Shown piece by piece: positions 1 through 6,783 of a stretch of DNA of 10,296 nucleotides; the stretch's first letter is position 1, and every line of letters starts with the position of its first letter. The DNA comes from Phycisphaeraceae bacterium (GTDB taxonomy: Bacteria; Planctomycetota; Phycisphaerae; Phycisphaerales; Phycisphaeraceae): NCBI GenBank assembly GCA_020850375.1, contig JADZET010000428.1, positions 1 through 10,296 of the forward strand, given 5' to 3'. A program made the position numbers and the translations under genes. A model generated the notes under the pieces. That model saw only the letters and a program-made list of their open reading frames with translations, was not told the origin of the DNA and did no database searches.

Positions 1-1034
1 GCGTCGAGGATCGGCACCCCCGGCATGTACCGCCGCACCATCCCCGCGATCAGCCGATAGTCCGTCGCGTTGGCCCCGATCGGCTCAACCGCCACGTGCT
101 GCAGCCAACGCCCCCTCCACCCCTGCCTCTCCATCTCCGCCATCAGCTGCCGCCCCGCCACCGCCATCACCTTCGCCCCCTCCGGACTGCTCGCCAGCGG
201 CCGAGGCGAACCGATCGACAGATCGAACGTCTTAGCCAACCACTCGTTCCCCGTCCTGCCCGCCCAGTGTCCGCCCTCGATCCAGTGCATCCCCGCGTCC
301 GTGAACACCTTCACGATCCGCCGCAGCCGCCCCGCGTCCAGCACCACACCCTTCTCGCTCGAACGAAAGATCGCCCCCAGCGGCGTCAAGAACGTGTTCT
401 GTCGCCCATGCGCCATCAGCTCGGCATACTTCCGCAGCATCCGCCAGTAGGGTTCCGACCAAAGTTTGAGCCCATGCCGCTGGGCGATCAGGTCATAACT
501 GAACCAGTTCGTGTAGGGCCACGACTTCTCCCCCACCCCCGGAAGTCTTACCCGGTGCACATCGACCATCAGGCCCAGCGAAACCGTATCGCCCCCATGC
601 GTGATCCCGACCTCGTACCGTCGCCGCCCCGCCCGCGCGTCGAGCGCCACGGGAACATGCAGCCGCAGCCCCATCGTCCCCGCCGTCACCCTGACTGTCG
701 CTCCCGCCGGCGACATCGCGTCATACACCCGAAACGGCGCCCGCCGCGCCACGAACTCATTCCGCTCGTTCTCGCGCTCGATGAACCCCACCGGCCCGGT
801 GTTGGCCTCCACCGGCACGTCGATCAGCACGAACCACTTCGCCTCCCGCACCGCTCGCCCCGCCTCCCTCACCGACAGACGCAGCGCATCACCCTCACGC
901 AGCCCGTTCACCAGCACGTGCGCCGCCCCCGTCCCCCCACGCGCCACATCCAGCGACATCGACTCACGTGCCCGCTCGCCCACGGCCGAATCGGGGTACA
1001 GATGTTCGAGACTGTCGTGCCATTCCGCTCGCAT
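1..1034 (-). CDS. DUF4091 / GH123-like glycoside hydrolase, 3' end cut by window edge
   Basis: Reading leftwards from the ATG at 1034 there is an uninterrupted frame of 344 codons that leaves the window without a stop. GGAGG lies 5 nt upstream of this ATG, which fixes the start. Residues 1-165 look like beta-rich N-terminal domains (Ig/beta-sandwich type). From about residue 170 the sequence has the style of the DUF4091/GH123 TIM-barrel: W-F-S-Y-D near 177-181, E-P-Y-W near 194-197 followed by a long helix, G-M-H-W-I-E-G-G-H-W near 248-257, and Q-H-V-A-V-E-P at 312-318. GH123 enzymes are beta-N-acetylgalactosaminidases that use an adjacent Asp-Glu pair; here the Glu (E317) is present but the preceding residue is Val. 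No signal peptide is obvious, so the product may be cytoplasmic. It lies 32 nt after the ADP-ribosylglycohydrolase gene on the same strand, so co-transcription is likely. The family call rests on remembered motifs; the substrate is unknown. Confidence 0.75.
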   Translation of the reverse strand, partial: MRAEWHDSLEHLYPDSAVGERARESMSLDVARGGTGAAHVLVNGLREGDALRLSVREAGRAVREAKWFVLIDVPVEANTGPVGFIERENERNEFVARRAPFRVYDAMSPAGATVRVTAGTMGLRLHVPVALDARAGRRRYEVGITHGGDTVSLGLMVDVHRVRLPGVGEKSWPYTNWFSYDLIAQRHGLKLWSEPYWRMLRKYAELMAHGRQNTFLTPLGAIFRSSEKGVVLDAGRLRRIVKVFTDAGMHWIEGGHWAGRTGNEWLAKTFDLSIGSPRPLASSPEGAKVMAVAGRQLMAEMERQGWRGRWLQHVAVEPIGANATDYRLIAGMVRRYMPGVPILD

Positions 1035-1039
1035 GATCG

Positions 1040-1044
1040 CCTCC
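1040..1044 (-). promoter_or_regulatory. Shine-Dalgarno of the DUF4091/GH123-like gene
   Basis: The minus strand reads GGAGG here, 5 nt before the ATG at 1034. It supports this start and independent translation of the second gene of the unit. Confidence 0.7.
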
Positions 1045-1066
1045 GACCCCCCTCATCAACCGAGAA

Positions 1067-2524
1067 CTAGAACACGCTTGGTATTCGTTCACCCGTCCAC
1101 GTCGACTGCGCCGCGGCCGGAAACCCTTCGGCGTGCTCTTCGCCAAGCGCCACAAAGCTCGCCCGGCATGTCTGGCCCCCAGCCTCGACCTCCACGTCCA
1201 GATGCGTTCCCGCCGCGCGATCGTCCGCCGTCACGACGAAAGCGCCCGCCGGCTCGCCCTCGCAGGGCTTGACCTCATATCCCCGCCCGGCCGACAGACA
1301 CGCCCTGTTGAGCGTCAACACCTGCCCGTCACGCTCGCATGTCACCGCCACGCGCCGCGATTGACCCGCTCGCCACACCGGCTCCCCGCCATAGTGCAGG
1401 ATGATCTGCACGTCCCCGTCGAGCGCGTAGGCCGTGCGCAGGTCGCGTCTCAGACATTCCTCGACCAGTTCATTCCGCCACAACGATGGGTCGGCCGCCT
1501 TGGGTCCATGGGTTCCACGTCCCAGTGACACGGGCGTTGGCAGGCTGCCGCTCAGTCGCTCGAACAGCTTCACCGTCCGCTCCGCCAGGACGTCGATGTC
1601 CGCCGGCGCGTCGCAGTCGCCGGTGTATTCGTGCAATTTGATGCCCCGCCCGATCGGCTCGATCCAGCGCCGCGGGATGAAGCTCGTGCCGTGCTGAATG
1701 CCCAGTAGCGCCCCGAGCGTCGCCCCCGTGCAGTCCGTGTCATAGCCCGCGTTGACAGCCTTGCAGAGCTGATCGCCGAAGTCCTTGCCGTACAGCCAGC
1801 CCAGCACGGTAAAGCCGTGATTCGGCGGCCCGTGCTGCGCGTGCATGTGCCCGAAGATCTGGTGCACCCGCTGCCGCGCCCGGCCCCAGTCCACGCCGTA
1901 CCGGTGGCACCACATCGCCTCCCGGATCACTCGCGCCGTGGCGCAGGCCGGCGGGATCATCGTCAGCCCGATGTCGATCAGCGTCCGCGTGTCCTGAACC
2001 ACGAAGGCCGCGCTCTGCACCGCCGCCCAGAACATCTCGGCCCACATCCCCTCGCCGCCGGCATGGTCCATGCACGAATCCATCCACGCCAGCGACGCCG
2101 CGAACTGCGGATTGCCCGGAGCCAGACACGCCCAGATCTCACTGCGGATCGGCGAGCCCATCTCGTCCACGTAGTAATTATTGAACCACCCGCACACCGG
2201 TGGCGCCAGCCCCAATTCCAGGTTCCACCGGCAGAATCCGTACTCGTTCCACGGGTACTTCAGCAGGCACTTCCGCCAGTATTCCGCGAAGTCCGCCAGC
2301 CGCGGCCAGCGGCCCTTGTCCTCGACCATCTTGAGCCAGACGAGCTGGAAATCCAGGTCGTCGTTGGGCAATGGCTCCGTCGGCACTGGATCGTAGAATG
2401 TCAGCGCCTGCACGTACGTTCGTCCCTCGTACGGCATGCCCAGCGTGCCGCCGATGCTCTTGCCCAACCAGCAGGCCGTGACTTTGTCGTGGAACGCCCC
2501 ACGATCGAGCGTGATCGCCGCCAT
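1067..2524 (-). CDS. ADP-ribosylglycohydrolase-fold protein with C-terminal beta domain
   Basis: The 485-residue product belongs to the ADP-ribosylglycohydrolase (ARH/DraG) family, all-helical enzymes that use a metal centre to cleave ADP-ribosyl or other N-/O-glycosidic bonds. The N-terminal motif G-K-S-I-G-G-T-L-G-M-P-Y-E-G (21-34) is the usual first helix. The metal-binding acidic cluster is N-D-D-L-D (54-58), and the C-terminal metal motif is G-Y-D-T-D-C-T-G-A-T (260-269). Family members are usually about 300-350 residues. Here the ARH domain ends near 330, and about 150 extra residues follow (345-485) that look beta-rich, with alternating hydrophobics such as V-Q-I-I-L-H-Y. No signal peptide is seen. 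The ATG at 2524 has AAGGGGAG 6 nt upstream. Position ahead of a DUF4091/GH123-like gene suggests a role in glycan or nucleoside-sugar breakdown rather than protein de-ADP-ribosylation; that is inference. The family is secure, the substrate unknown. Confidence 0.88.
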   Translation of the reverse strand: MAAITLDRGAFHDKVTACWLGKSIGGTLGMPYEGRTYVQALTFYDPVPTEPLPNDDLDFQLVWLKMVEDKGRWPRLADFAEYWRKCLLKYPWNEYGFCRWNLELGLAPPVCGWFNNYYVDEMGSPIRSEIWACLAPGNPQFAASLAWMDSCMDHAGGEGMWAEMFWAAVQSAAFVVQDTRTLIDIGLTMIPPACATARVIREAMWCHRYGVDWGRARQRVHQIFGHMHAQHGPPNHGFTVLGWLYGKDFGDQLCKAVNAGYDTDCTGATLGALLGIQHGTSFIPRRWIEPIGRGIKLHEYTGDCDAPADIDVLAERTVKLFERLSGSLPTPVSLGRGTHGPKAADPSLWRNELVEECLRRDLRTAYALDGDVQIILHYGGEPVWRAGQSRRVAVTCERDGQVLTLNRACLSAGRGYEVKPCEGEPAGAFVVTADDRAAGTHLDVEVEAGGQTCRASFVALGEEHAEGFPAAAQSTWTGERIPSVF

Positions 2525-2530
2525 GCGCGT

Positions 2531-2538
2531 CTCCCCTT
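2531..2538 (-). promoter_or_regulatory. Shine-Dalgarno of the ADP-ribosylglycohydrolase gene
   Basis: The minus strand reads AAGGGGAG, 6 nt before the ATG at 2524, supporting that start. Confidence 0.6.
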
Positions 2539-2564
2539 ATGGGAATGCACTCTGGAAGACGCCC

Positions 2565-2593
2565 ATTGAATGTTCAGCGGCCGGTGGTGTCAA
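2565..2593 (-). promoter_or_regulatory. Candidate sigma70-type promoter for the two-gene minus-strand unit
   Basis: On the minus strand a perfect -35 hexamer TTGACA (2593-2588) is followed after 17 nt by TTCAAT (2570-2565), a 4-of-6 match to the -10 consensus. It lies in the 90-nt gap between the radical SAM gene and the ADP-ribosylglycohydrolase gene. It would start transcription about 30 nt upstream of the ATG at 2524, leaving room for the Shine-Dalgarno sequence. This suggests the two glycosidase-like genes can be transcribed independently of the radical SAM gene. Prediction by eye only. Confidence 0.5.
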
Positions 2594-2614
2594 ACGTTCA
2601 GCGGTATCGGGTCC

Positions 2615-3886
2615 TCACCGCATCCGCAGCGGCACGAACCCGCAGTTGGGCTCTTCCGCCAGGTAGTCGTGCGTCTCGGAGTACGCCCGCGCCCGGCAGC
2701 CCATGCACACCTTCTTGAACTCGCACATCCCGCACTTGCCCTCGAGGTTGCCGTCGTCCCGAAGGTCCGCGAACACCACCGAGTCCCGCCAGATCGTCGG
2801 CAGCGGCACGTGCTTGACGTTCCCCGAGCTCACCGGCAGGTACCCGCAAGGGAACACCTCCCCCGTGTGGCTCACAAAACAGATCGCCTGCCCCGCCAGA
2901 CACCCCTTGGTCATCGCCGACATATCAGCCCCCTCCGGATGTCCCCCCGGATGCCCACCGGGATGCCCACCCGGATGACTTCCGGGGGCGGGGGCCATGC
3001 TCTTGTGCGGGCGTGCCGCCGCCGGCATCGCTCGTCCCTCTTCCTTCGCCCGCTGCCGCATCACACGGAAGTAGTGGGGGGCACACGTCGCCTTGAGGTG
3101 GATTCGCTGCTCCAGCGACCGGTCATAGATCCAGTTCAGCGCCGCCTCGTATTCCTCGGGGCTCAGGATCACGTTCTCCTGCAACTGCATCCCGCACCCC
3201 ACCGGCACGAGCATGAAGATGTGCAGCGCGTCCGCCCCGAGGTCCAACGCCAACTGATACATCGCGTCGAGCTTGGCGTAGTTGTGCCGTGTCACCGTCG
3301 TGTTGATCTGCATCGACATCCCGACCTTGCGCAGCTCCTTGAACCCGCGAATGCTCGACTCGAACGCCCCGTCGATCCCCCGAAACCCGTCATGCGTCTT
3401 GGCGTCCGGCCCATCGAAGCTCATCGACACCCGCCGGAATCCCACGTCCACCACGCGCTTGGCGATCCGCTCGTCCATGATCGTCCCGTTGGTCGCCAGC
3501 GCGATCGGCAGCCCCACCGAGGTCGCCGTCGCCGCCAGATCAAACACATCCGGCCGCATCAGCGGCTCCCCCCCCGAGAACACCAGGATCGGCCGGCCCG
3601 TCTCCGGCAGCGACCGGATCATCCCCGTCGCCTGCTCCGTCGAGAGGTCCTCCTTGCTCATCTGCACCGACACGTCCAGCCGCCGGCAGTGCACGCACGC
3701 CAGGTTGCACCCCGCCGTCGTCTCCCAGAACAACAGCCGAAGCGCGGGCGTGGTGGAAGGGGGCGAAGACTCTCTGGGATGGTTGGCTTGCATGTTGTGA
3801 CTCATCGTATCAAGGCGCGTGCCAGACACGGCGGGCACGGCACGAGAATCCGCACACGCCCCGCTGATTGAGTGTAGAGCCGCCAT
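2615..3886 (-). CDS. AhbD/NirJ-type radical SAM-SPASM protein (probable heme biosynthesis)
   Basis: The 423-residue product carries the radical SAM cluster motif C-x3-C-x2-C at C60, C64 and C67 and the SAM-binding G-G-E-P (105-108). Its C-terminal half has K-A-T-C-A-P-H-Y (266-271), G-C-L near 328 and F-P-C-G-Y-L-P (345-351). The SPASM-type auxiliary cluster region includes C385, C388, C394, C397 and C415. The stretch C-G-M-C-E-F-K-K-V-C-M-G-C-R-A-R-A-Y and the D-Y-L-A-E-E-P ending are typical of AhbD (decarboxylates Fe-coproporphyrin III to heme b in the alternative siroheme pathway) and of NirJ (heme d1 synthesis). No nir genes are in view, so AhbD is favoured. It should be cytoplasmic. Oddity: a fourfold His-Pro-Gly-Gly insert at 303-318, between the radical SAM core and the C-terminal cluster region. 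The start is uncertain. The ATG at 3886 is the longest choice, those at 3805 or 3793 would remove a low-GC3 N-terminus, and none has a clear Shine-Dalgarno sequence. Confidence 0.85.
   Translation of the reverse strand: MAALHSISGACADSRAVPAVSGTRLDTMSHNMQANHPRESSPPSTTPALRLLFWETTAGCNLACVHCRRLDVSVQMSKEDLSTEQATGMIRSLPETGRPILVFSGGEPLMRPDVFDLAATATSVGLPIALATNGTIMDERIAKRVVDVGFRRVSMSFDGPDAKTHDGFRGIDGAFESSIRGFKELRKVGMSMQINTTVTRHNYAKLDAMYQLALDLGADALHIFMLVPVGCGMQLQENVILSPEEYEAALNWIYDRSLEQRIHLKATCAPHYFRVMRQRAKEEGRAMPAAARPHKSMAPAPGSHPGGHPGGHPGGHPEGADMSAMTKGCLAGQAICFVSHTGEVFPCGYLPVSSGNVKHVPLPTIWRDSVVFADLRDDGNLEGKCGMCEFKKVCMGCRARAYSETHDYLAEEPNCGFVPLRMR
2935..2982. repeat. 12-nt tandem repeat (4 units) encoding His-Pro-Gly-Gly within the radical SAM gene
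   Basis: Four consecutive 12-nt units starting at 2935, 2947, 2959 and 2971 (type ccggatgcccac) lie in frame in the radical SAM gene. On the minus strand they encode about four G-G-H-P-like tetrapeptides (residues 303-318). The unit length is a multiple of three, so copy-number change would keep the frame. The first and last units are diverged, so the repeat is not perfectly homogeneous. Confidence 0.85.
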
Positions 3887-3903
3887 CTGGCGACAAAAAT
3901 GTC

Positions 3904-3931
3904 TTGACTAACCACTGATAAGACCTATATT
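3904..3931 (+). promoter_or_regulatory. Candidate sigma70-type promoter of the PEP-CTERM repeat gene
   Basis: TTGACT (3904-3909, 5 of 6 consensus) and TATATT (3926-3931, 5 of 6) are separated by 16 nt in the only AT-rich stretch between the divergent radical SAM and PEP-CTERM genes. Transcription would start near 3938, giving a leader of about 78 nt before the ATG at 4016. It is the best promoter match in the window. I found no equally good match on the minus strand for the radical SAM gene. Confidence 0.65.
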
Positions 3932-3956
3932 TGCTAAGAAATCTCTGGTCTCGTGC

Positions 3957-4001
3957 GGTCACCCCCCGGTGATCAGCGACCCCGAGGTGGCCCCAAACCT
4001 C
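3957..4001 (+). promoter_or_regulatory. 5' leader with two small hairpins
   Basis: Two inverted repeats lie between the predicted transcription start and the start codon. GGTCACC (3957-3963) pairs with GGTGATC (3968-3974) over a CCCC loop, with one G-U pair. GAGGT (3984-3988) pairs with ACCTC (3997-4001). The purine-rich ribosome site at 4003-4010 follows directly. A structural or stabilising role in the leader is possible. Neither hairpin is followed by a U-run, so they are not terminators, and I recognise no riboswitch class. Confidence 0.3.
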
Positions 4002-4015
4002 CGAGAGAAGAACCC

Positions 4016-5506
4016 ATGCGAGATGTTCGTCGCGACCGGTCGTGGTGGTCCCTGTGCATGATCAGCAGCCTGCTCGTAATTGCCGCGCCCGCCAGCGGCG
4101 GTGACCTCACGCCGATTGGCGCTCCAGGCTATCTGGTGGGAGTGGGGGGGTACACCGGAGGTGGCATGTTCGCCGGTGAAGCTGTGGCCGTCGGACCGGC
4201 CTTGCTACGTGACGCCACCGGCCAGATCCTCAGCCGACACGGCCTCTATTGGGAGGTGGGCGGCCAGTGGCGAGTGCTCGACCCGCTCGGTGACGACCCG
4301 GCCGACGACGCAAACCTCCGTATCGTGACCTTCAGGGCCTTGGGGCCCGCCGGATTGGTCATCGGCCAGTCCGACAAGTTCAATGCCGCCGGCCAGCCGC
4401 TCGGCTCTCGCGCCGTCTACTGGGACGCCTCCGGCACGCCCCACGAACTCGCCCAGCTTGGCCAGTCCTCCTCAGGTGTGACCTACGGGCAAGCCGTCGC
4501 GGTCAACCAGCAGGGCGTGATCACCGGAACCGTGAGAAAGTATGACACGCAATTTCACGAATCTGACGATCGTGCCGTTCGCTGGGACTCGCCCGGCGCA
4601 GCCCCGGTGGAGCTGGAGCTTCTGACCAACGGCGTCCCTTTCGCGTTATCCAGCACCGCCTACGCCATCAACAACGCCAACACGGTCGTCGGCAGTGTTG
4701 TGCCGACCGCCGGCGGCACCCGCCGCGACGTCGCGGCCCGATGGAACGCCTCCGGCCAGCTCGAGGTCCTCGGCAACCTCGGCGCCGACCCCAGCGGCCG
4801 TAACAGATCCAGAGCCACCCTCATCAACAACCAGGGCGTCGTCGCCGGTGTGGCCAACAGATACGACTCCTCCGGTGTCTTCATTGGCTCCCGCGCCGTC
4901 CGCTGGAGCGCCGACTCCTCCGTCGCCACCGAACTCGGCGTCCTCGGCAACGTCCCCGATAACATTTTCGCCACCAAGCCCGTCGCCATCAACGACGCCG
5001 GCGTCATCGTCGGCCAAGCCGAAAAGTACGACGTACAAGGCGACTACCTCGGCAGCCGCGCCGTCCGGTGGGGCCCCATCACCACCGAGCCCGTCGAATT
5101 GGATCTGCTCGACGGCGATGATCCATCCGGCCACTATCACAGCTTCATCTGGGGCATGAACAATGCCGGCTACTGCATCGGCGAGATCGGCCGGTTCGAC
5201 GAATTCGGCATCAGCTACGCCGTCCATCCCGTCCTCTGGGACCCCGACGGCAACGCCATAGACCTCCACACGTTCCTCGATCCTGACAGCCGCAGCCACT
5301 GGTACTTGATGCGCCCGTCCGACATCACCGACACCGGCTGGATCACCGGCGGGGGCACCTATTATCCCACTAGCGGCACTTCGCAGGACTCCTACTCACG
5401 GTCGTGGATGCTCTACGTCCCCCAAGCCGCCGTCCCCGAGCCCGCCTCGCTCGCCCTGCTCAGCTTCGGCCTTTTCCTGCTCCCACGCCGCCGTCCCACC
5501 CCCTGA
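4016..5506 (+). CDS. Secreted HAF-type repeat protein with PEP-CTERM sorting tag
   Basis: The 496-residue product has a Sec signal peptide: basic M-R-D-V-R-R-D-R, then a hydrophobic stretch to about residue 24, with cleavage likely after A-P-A-S-G near 28. The mature part repeats a pattern of about 50-60 residues. I-N-N/D-x-G-x-V-x-G leads to K/R-Y/F-D-x-x-G and then S-R-A-V-x-W and L-L-N-x-L. Copies of the Y/F-D...W element end at about 136, 190, 297, 352 and 408. This resembles the extracellular HAF repeat family, probably a beta-propeller-like fold. The C-terminus is a textbook PEP-CTERM tag: V-P-E-P-A-S (473-478), a hydrophobic helix (479-489), then basic R-R-R. Such tags are processed by an exosortase, which is not in this window. 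The ATG at 4016 follows purine-rich GAGAGAAG. A GTG at 3953 in the same frame is less likely, because it would bury the signal peptide. The gene has its own promoter and terminator, so it is probably monocistronic. Its biological role is unknown. Confidence 0.88.
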   Translation: MRDVRRDRSWWSLCMISSLLVIAAPASGGDLTPIGAPGYLVGVGGYTGGGMFAGEAVAVGPALLRDATGQILSRHGLYWEVGGQWRVLDPLGDDPADDANLRIVTFRALGPAGLVIGQSDKFNAAGQPLGSRAVYWDASGTPHELAQLGQSSSGVTYGQAVAVNQQGVITGTVRKYDTQFHESDDRAVRWDSPGAAPVELELLTNGVPFALSSTAYAINNANTVVGSVVPTAGGTRRDVAARWNASGQLEVLGNLGADPSGRNRSRATLINNQGVVAGVANRYDSSGVFIGSRAVRWSADSSVATELGVLGNVPDNIFATKPVAINDAGVIVGQAEKYDVQGDYLGSRAVRWGPITTEPVELDLLDGDDPSGHYHSFIWGMNNAGYCIGEIGRFDEFGISYAVHPVLWDPDGNAIDLHTFLDPDSRSHWYLMRPSDITDTGWITGGGTYYPTSGTSQDSYSRSWMLYVPQAAVPEPASLALLSFGLFLLPRRRPTP

Positions 5507-5569
5507 ATTCCCACATTCAAGACGCATTCCAGCCACCTCACCACAAAACAGACTTTTTAGATTTATAAT

Positions 5570-5597
5570 GCCCCCGCCATTCGGGGGCTTTTTGTTT
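5570..5597 (+). terminator. Intrinsic terminator after the PEP-CTERM gene
   Basis: A perfect 7-bp GC stem, GCCCCCG (5570-5576) with CGGGGGC (5582-5588), closes a 5-nt loop and is followed directly by TTTTTGTTT. It lies 64 nt after the stop codon at 5506 and should separate this transcript from the sensory genes downstream. Confidence 0.92.
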
Positions 5598-5718
5598 CCC
5601 GGCCCACGGCAGGGGGCCGCGCCCGCACTCCGCGTCGCCCCAGGCCATCCCCCCAAGCCCTGCCCCATGCCTTCTCTATGAACCCGCCACGGTCCGCCAT
5701 TTGCCACTGTTTCATCCG
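5598..5718. other. Short intergenic stretch before the PhnD-like gene
   Basis: This GC-rich gap follows the terminator. I see no convincing -35/-10 pair and no Shine-Dalgarno sequence ahead of the PhnD-like gene, so how the sensory operon is transcribed is not evident. A sigma factor with a different consensus, or an activator-dependent promoter, is possible. Confidence 0.4.
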
Positions 5719-6768
5719 ATGGCCATGACCAAGAACCGCTGCATCCTCTGCCTCTGGATCTTCGCCGCGGTCGTGTTGACCTTGCTCCTGTGCATTGCCA
5801 TCTCCCAGATCCACCGCTCCCGCGGCCGGATCGCCGCCCCCGTCGAGCCGACCACCGCCCCGACCACCCAGCCCGCCGCCCTGCGCATCGGCCTCACACC
5901 CGAGGGCGACGTCTTCGACCAGCGACGCCGCTACACCCTCCTCTGCGACTACCTCGCCGCTCGTCTCGGCAGACCCGTCGAATTGCGGACCCTCAAGAGC
6001 TACCAGGTCCTGCTCGAGGACTTGGCGAACAAAGAGGTCGACATCGCTTTCGTCGGCTCCCTCGTCGCCGTCCTGGCCATGGACCAGCAGGGCGCCAAGG
6101 TCCTCGCCCGCCCCGAGACCGCCGACGGCATCAGCACCTACCACGGCGTGTTCGTCGTACCAGCCGACTCGCCCATCCGCACCATCGAGGACCTGCGGGG
6201 CAAGTCCGTCGCCCTCGTCCGCGCCACCACCGCCGGTTGCCTCTTCTTCCACAGCGTCCTGCAGCAGCACAACCTCCTCGACGCCCAGCCCCCCGTCACG
6301 CCACGCCCCGTCGGCACCCACGACCAGGTCATCCTCGAGCTCGTCGCCGGCGCCGTCGACGCCGGCTCGATCAAGAGCCTGCGTCTGGACGCCTTCGAGC
6401 GCCAGCACCCCGAACTCTCCTTCCGTCGCCTGGCCGAGAGCGCCGAGGTGCCCAACAACGGCCTGATCGTCCGCGCCGACCTGGCCGACGAACTCGCCGT
6501 CCCCCTGACGAACCTGCTCCTCAATATGACCGACAACCCCGACGGCCGGAAAGTCCTCGCTGGCATGGGCCTGGCCCGCTTCGTCCCCTGCCCCCCAAAG
6601 GACTACGAGCCCGTCGTCGAGATGACCGAACGCCTCGGCTCGATCTGGAACACCCGCATGGGTTTCCAGTGCGTCCCGCCCACGCGCAAGTCGCTCGGCC
6701 TGGCGCCCGACGACACCACCGACACCGCGACCGCCCACGTCGAGACCTCACGGGGCGGAGGGGAATGA
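5719..6768 (+). CDS. Membrane-anchored PhnD-like periplasmic binding protein (sensor component)
   Basis: The 349-residue product (from the ATG at 5719) begins with a hydrophobic segment at 9-30 preceded by Lys/Arg. No good lipobox or signal cleavage site is seen, so it is probably an N-terminal anchor. A Thr/Pro/Ala-rich linker (40-53) follows. The rest matches the PhnD-like periplasmic phosphate/phosphite/phosphonate-binding family: R-I-G-L-T-P-E-G-D (56-64), S-Y-Q-V-L-L-E-D-L (94-102), V-D-I-A-F-V-G-S (107-114), Y-H-G-V-F-V-V (141-147), I-E-D-L-R-G-K-S-V-A (156-165) and G-T-H-D-Q-V-I-L-E-L-V-A-G-A-V-D-A-G (199-216). No ABC permease or ATPase gene is present. Instead a HAMP/H-box gene follows after 15 nt, which points to ligand sensing rather than uptake. 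The ligand is unknown; an oxyanion or phosphonate-like compound would fit the family. The start is uncertain, with 5701 (TTG), 5719 and 5725 in one frame and no clear Shine-Dalgarno sequence. Confidence 0.85.
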   Translation: MAMTKNRCILCLWIFAAVVLTLLLCIAISQIHRSRGRIAAPVEPTTAPTTQPAALRIGLTPEGDVFDQRRRYTLLCDYLAARLGRPVELRTLKSYQVLLEDLANKEVDIAFVGSLVAVLAMDQQGAKVLARPETADGISTYHGVFVVPADSPIRTIEDLRGKSVALVRATTAGCLFFHSVLQQHNLLDAQPPVTPRPVGTHDQVILELVAGAVDAGSIKSLRLDAFERQHPELSFRRLAESAEVPNNGLIVRADLADELAVPLTNLLLNMTDNPDGRKVLAGMGLARFVPCPPKDYEPVVEMTERLGSIWNTRMGFQCVPPTRKSLGLAPDDTTDTATAHVETSRGGGE

Positions 6769-6770
6769 CC

Positions 6771-6776
6771 GAAGGA
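6771..6776 (+). promoter_or_regulatory. Shine-Dalgarno of the HAMP/H-box gene
   Basis: GAAGGA stands 7 nt before the ATG at 6784 and just after the stop of the PhnD-like gene, supporting this start. Confidence 0.6.
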
Positions 6777-6783
6777 TCACGCC

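Noticed and set aside
96..1070. Plus-strand open frame of 324 codons at the left edge
   Set aside because: It is the Arg/Pro/His-rich antisense of the DUF4091/GH123-like gene, which has coherent protein motifs and a good ribosome site.
2572..2604. Direct repeat GTTCAGCGG (2572-2580 and 2596-2604) around the minus-strand promoter, as an operator
   Set aside because: Only 9 nt and two copies in high-GC sequence. It could be chance, and no regulator with such a site is recognisable.
2570..3871. Plus-strand open frame of 433 codons opposite the radical SAM gene
   Set aside because: His/Arg/Pro-rich shadow; the minus-strand frame has the full set of radical SAM and SPASM cysteines.
5564..5569. 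Perfect TATAAT just before the terminator stem, as a promoter for the PhnD-like gene
   Set aside because: No -35-like hexamer occurs at 15-19 nt spacing, and a start would fall within the terminator hairpin; the AT-rich stretch is more simply the flank of the terminator.
5563..6738. Minus-strand open frame of 391 codons opposite the PhnD-like gene
   Set aside because: Gly/Asp/Glu/Val-rich shadow that also runs through the intrinsic terminator; no domain is recognisable.
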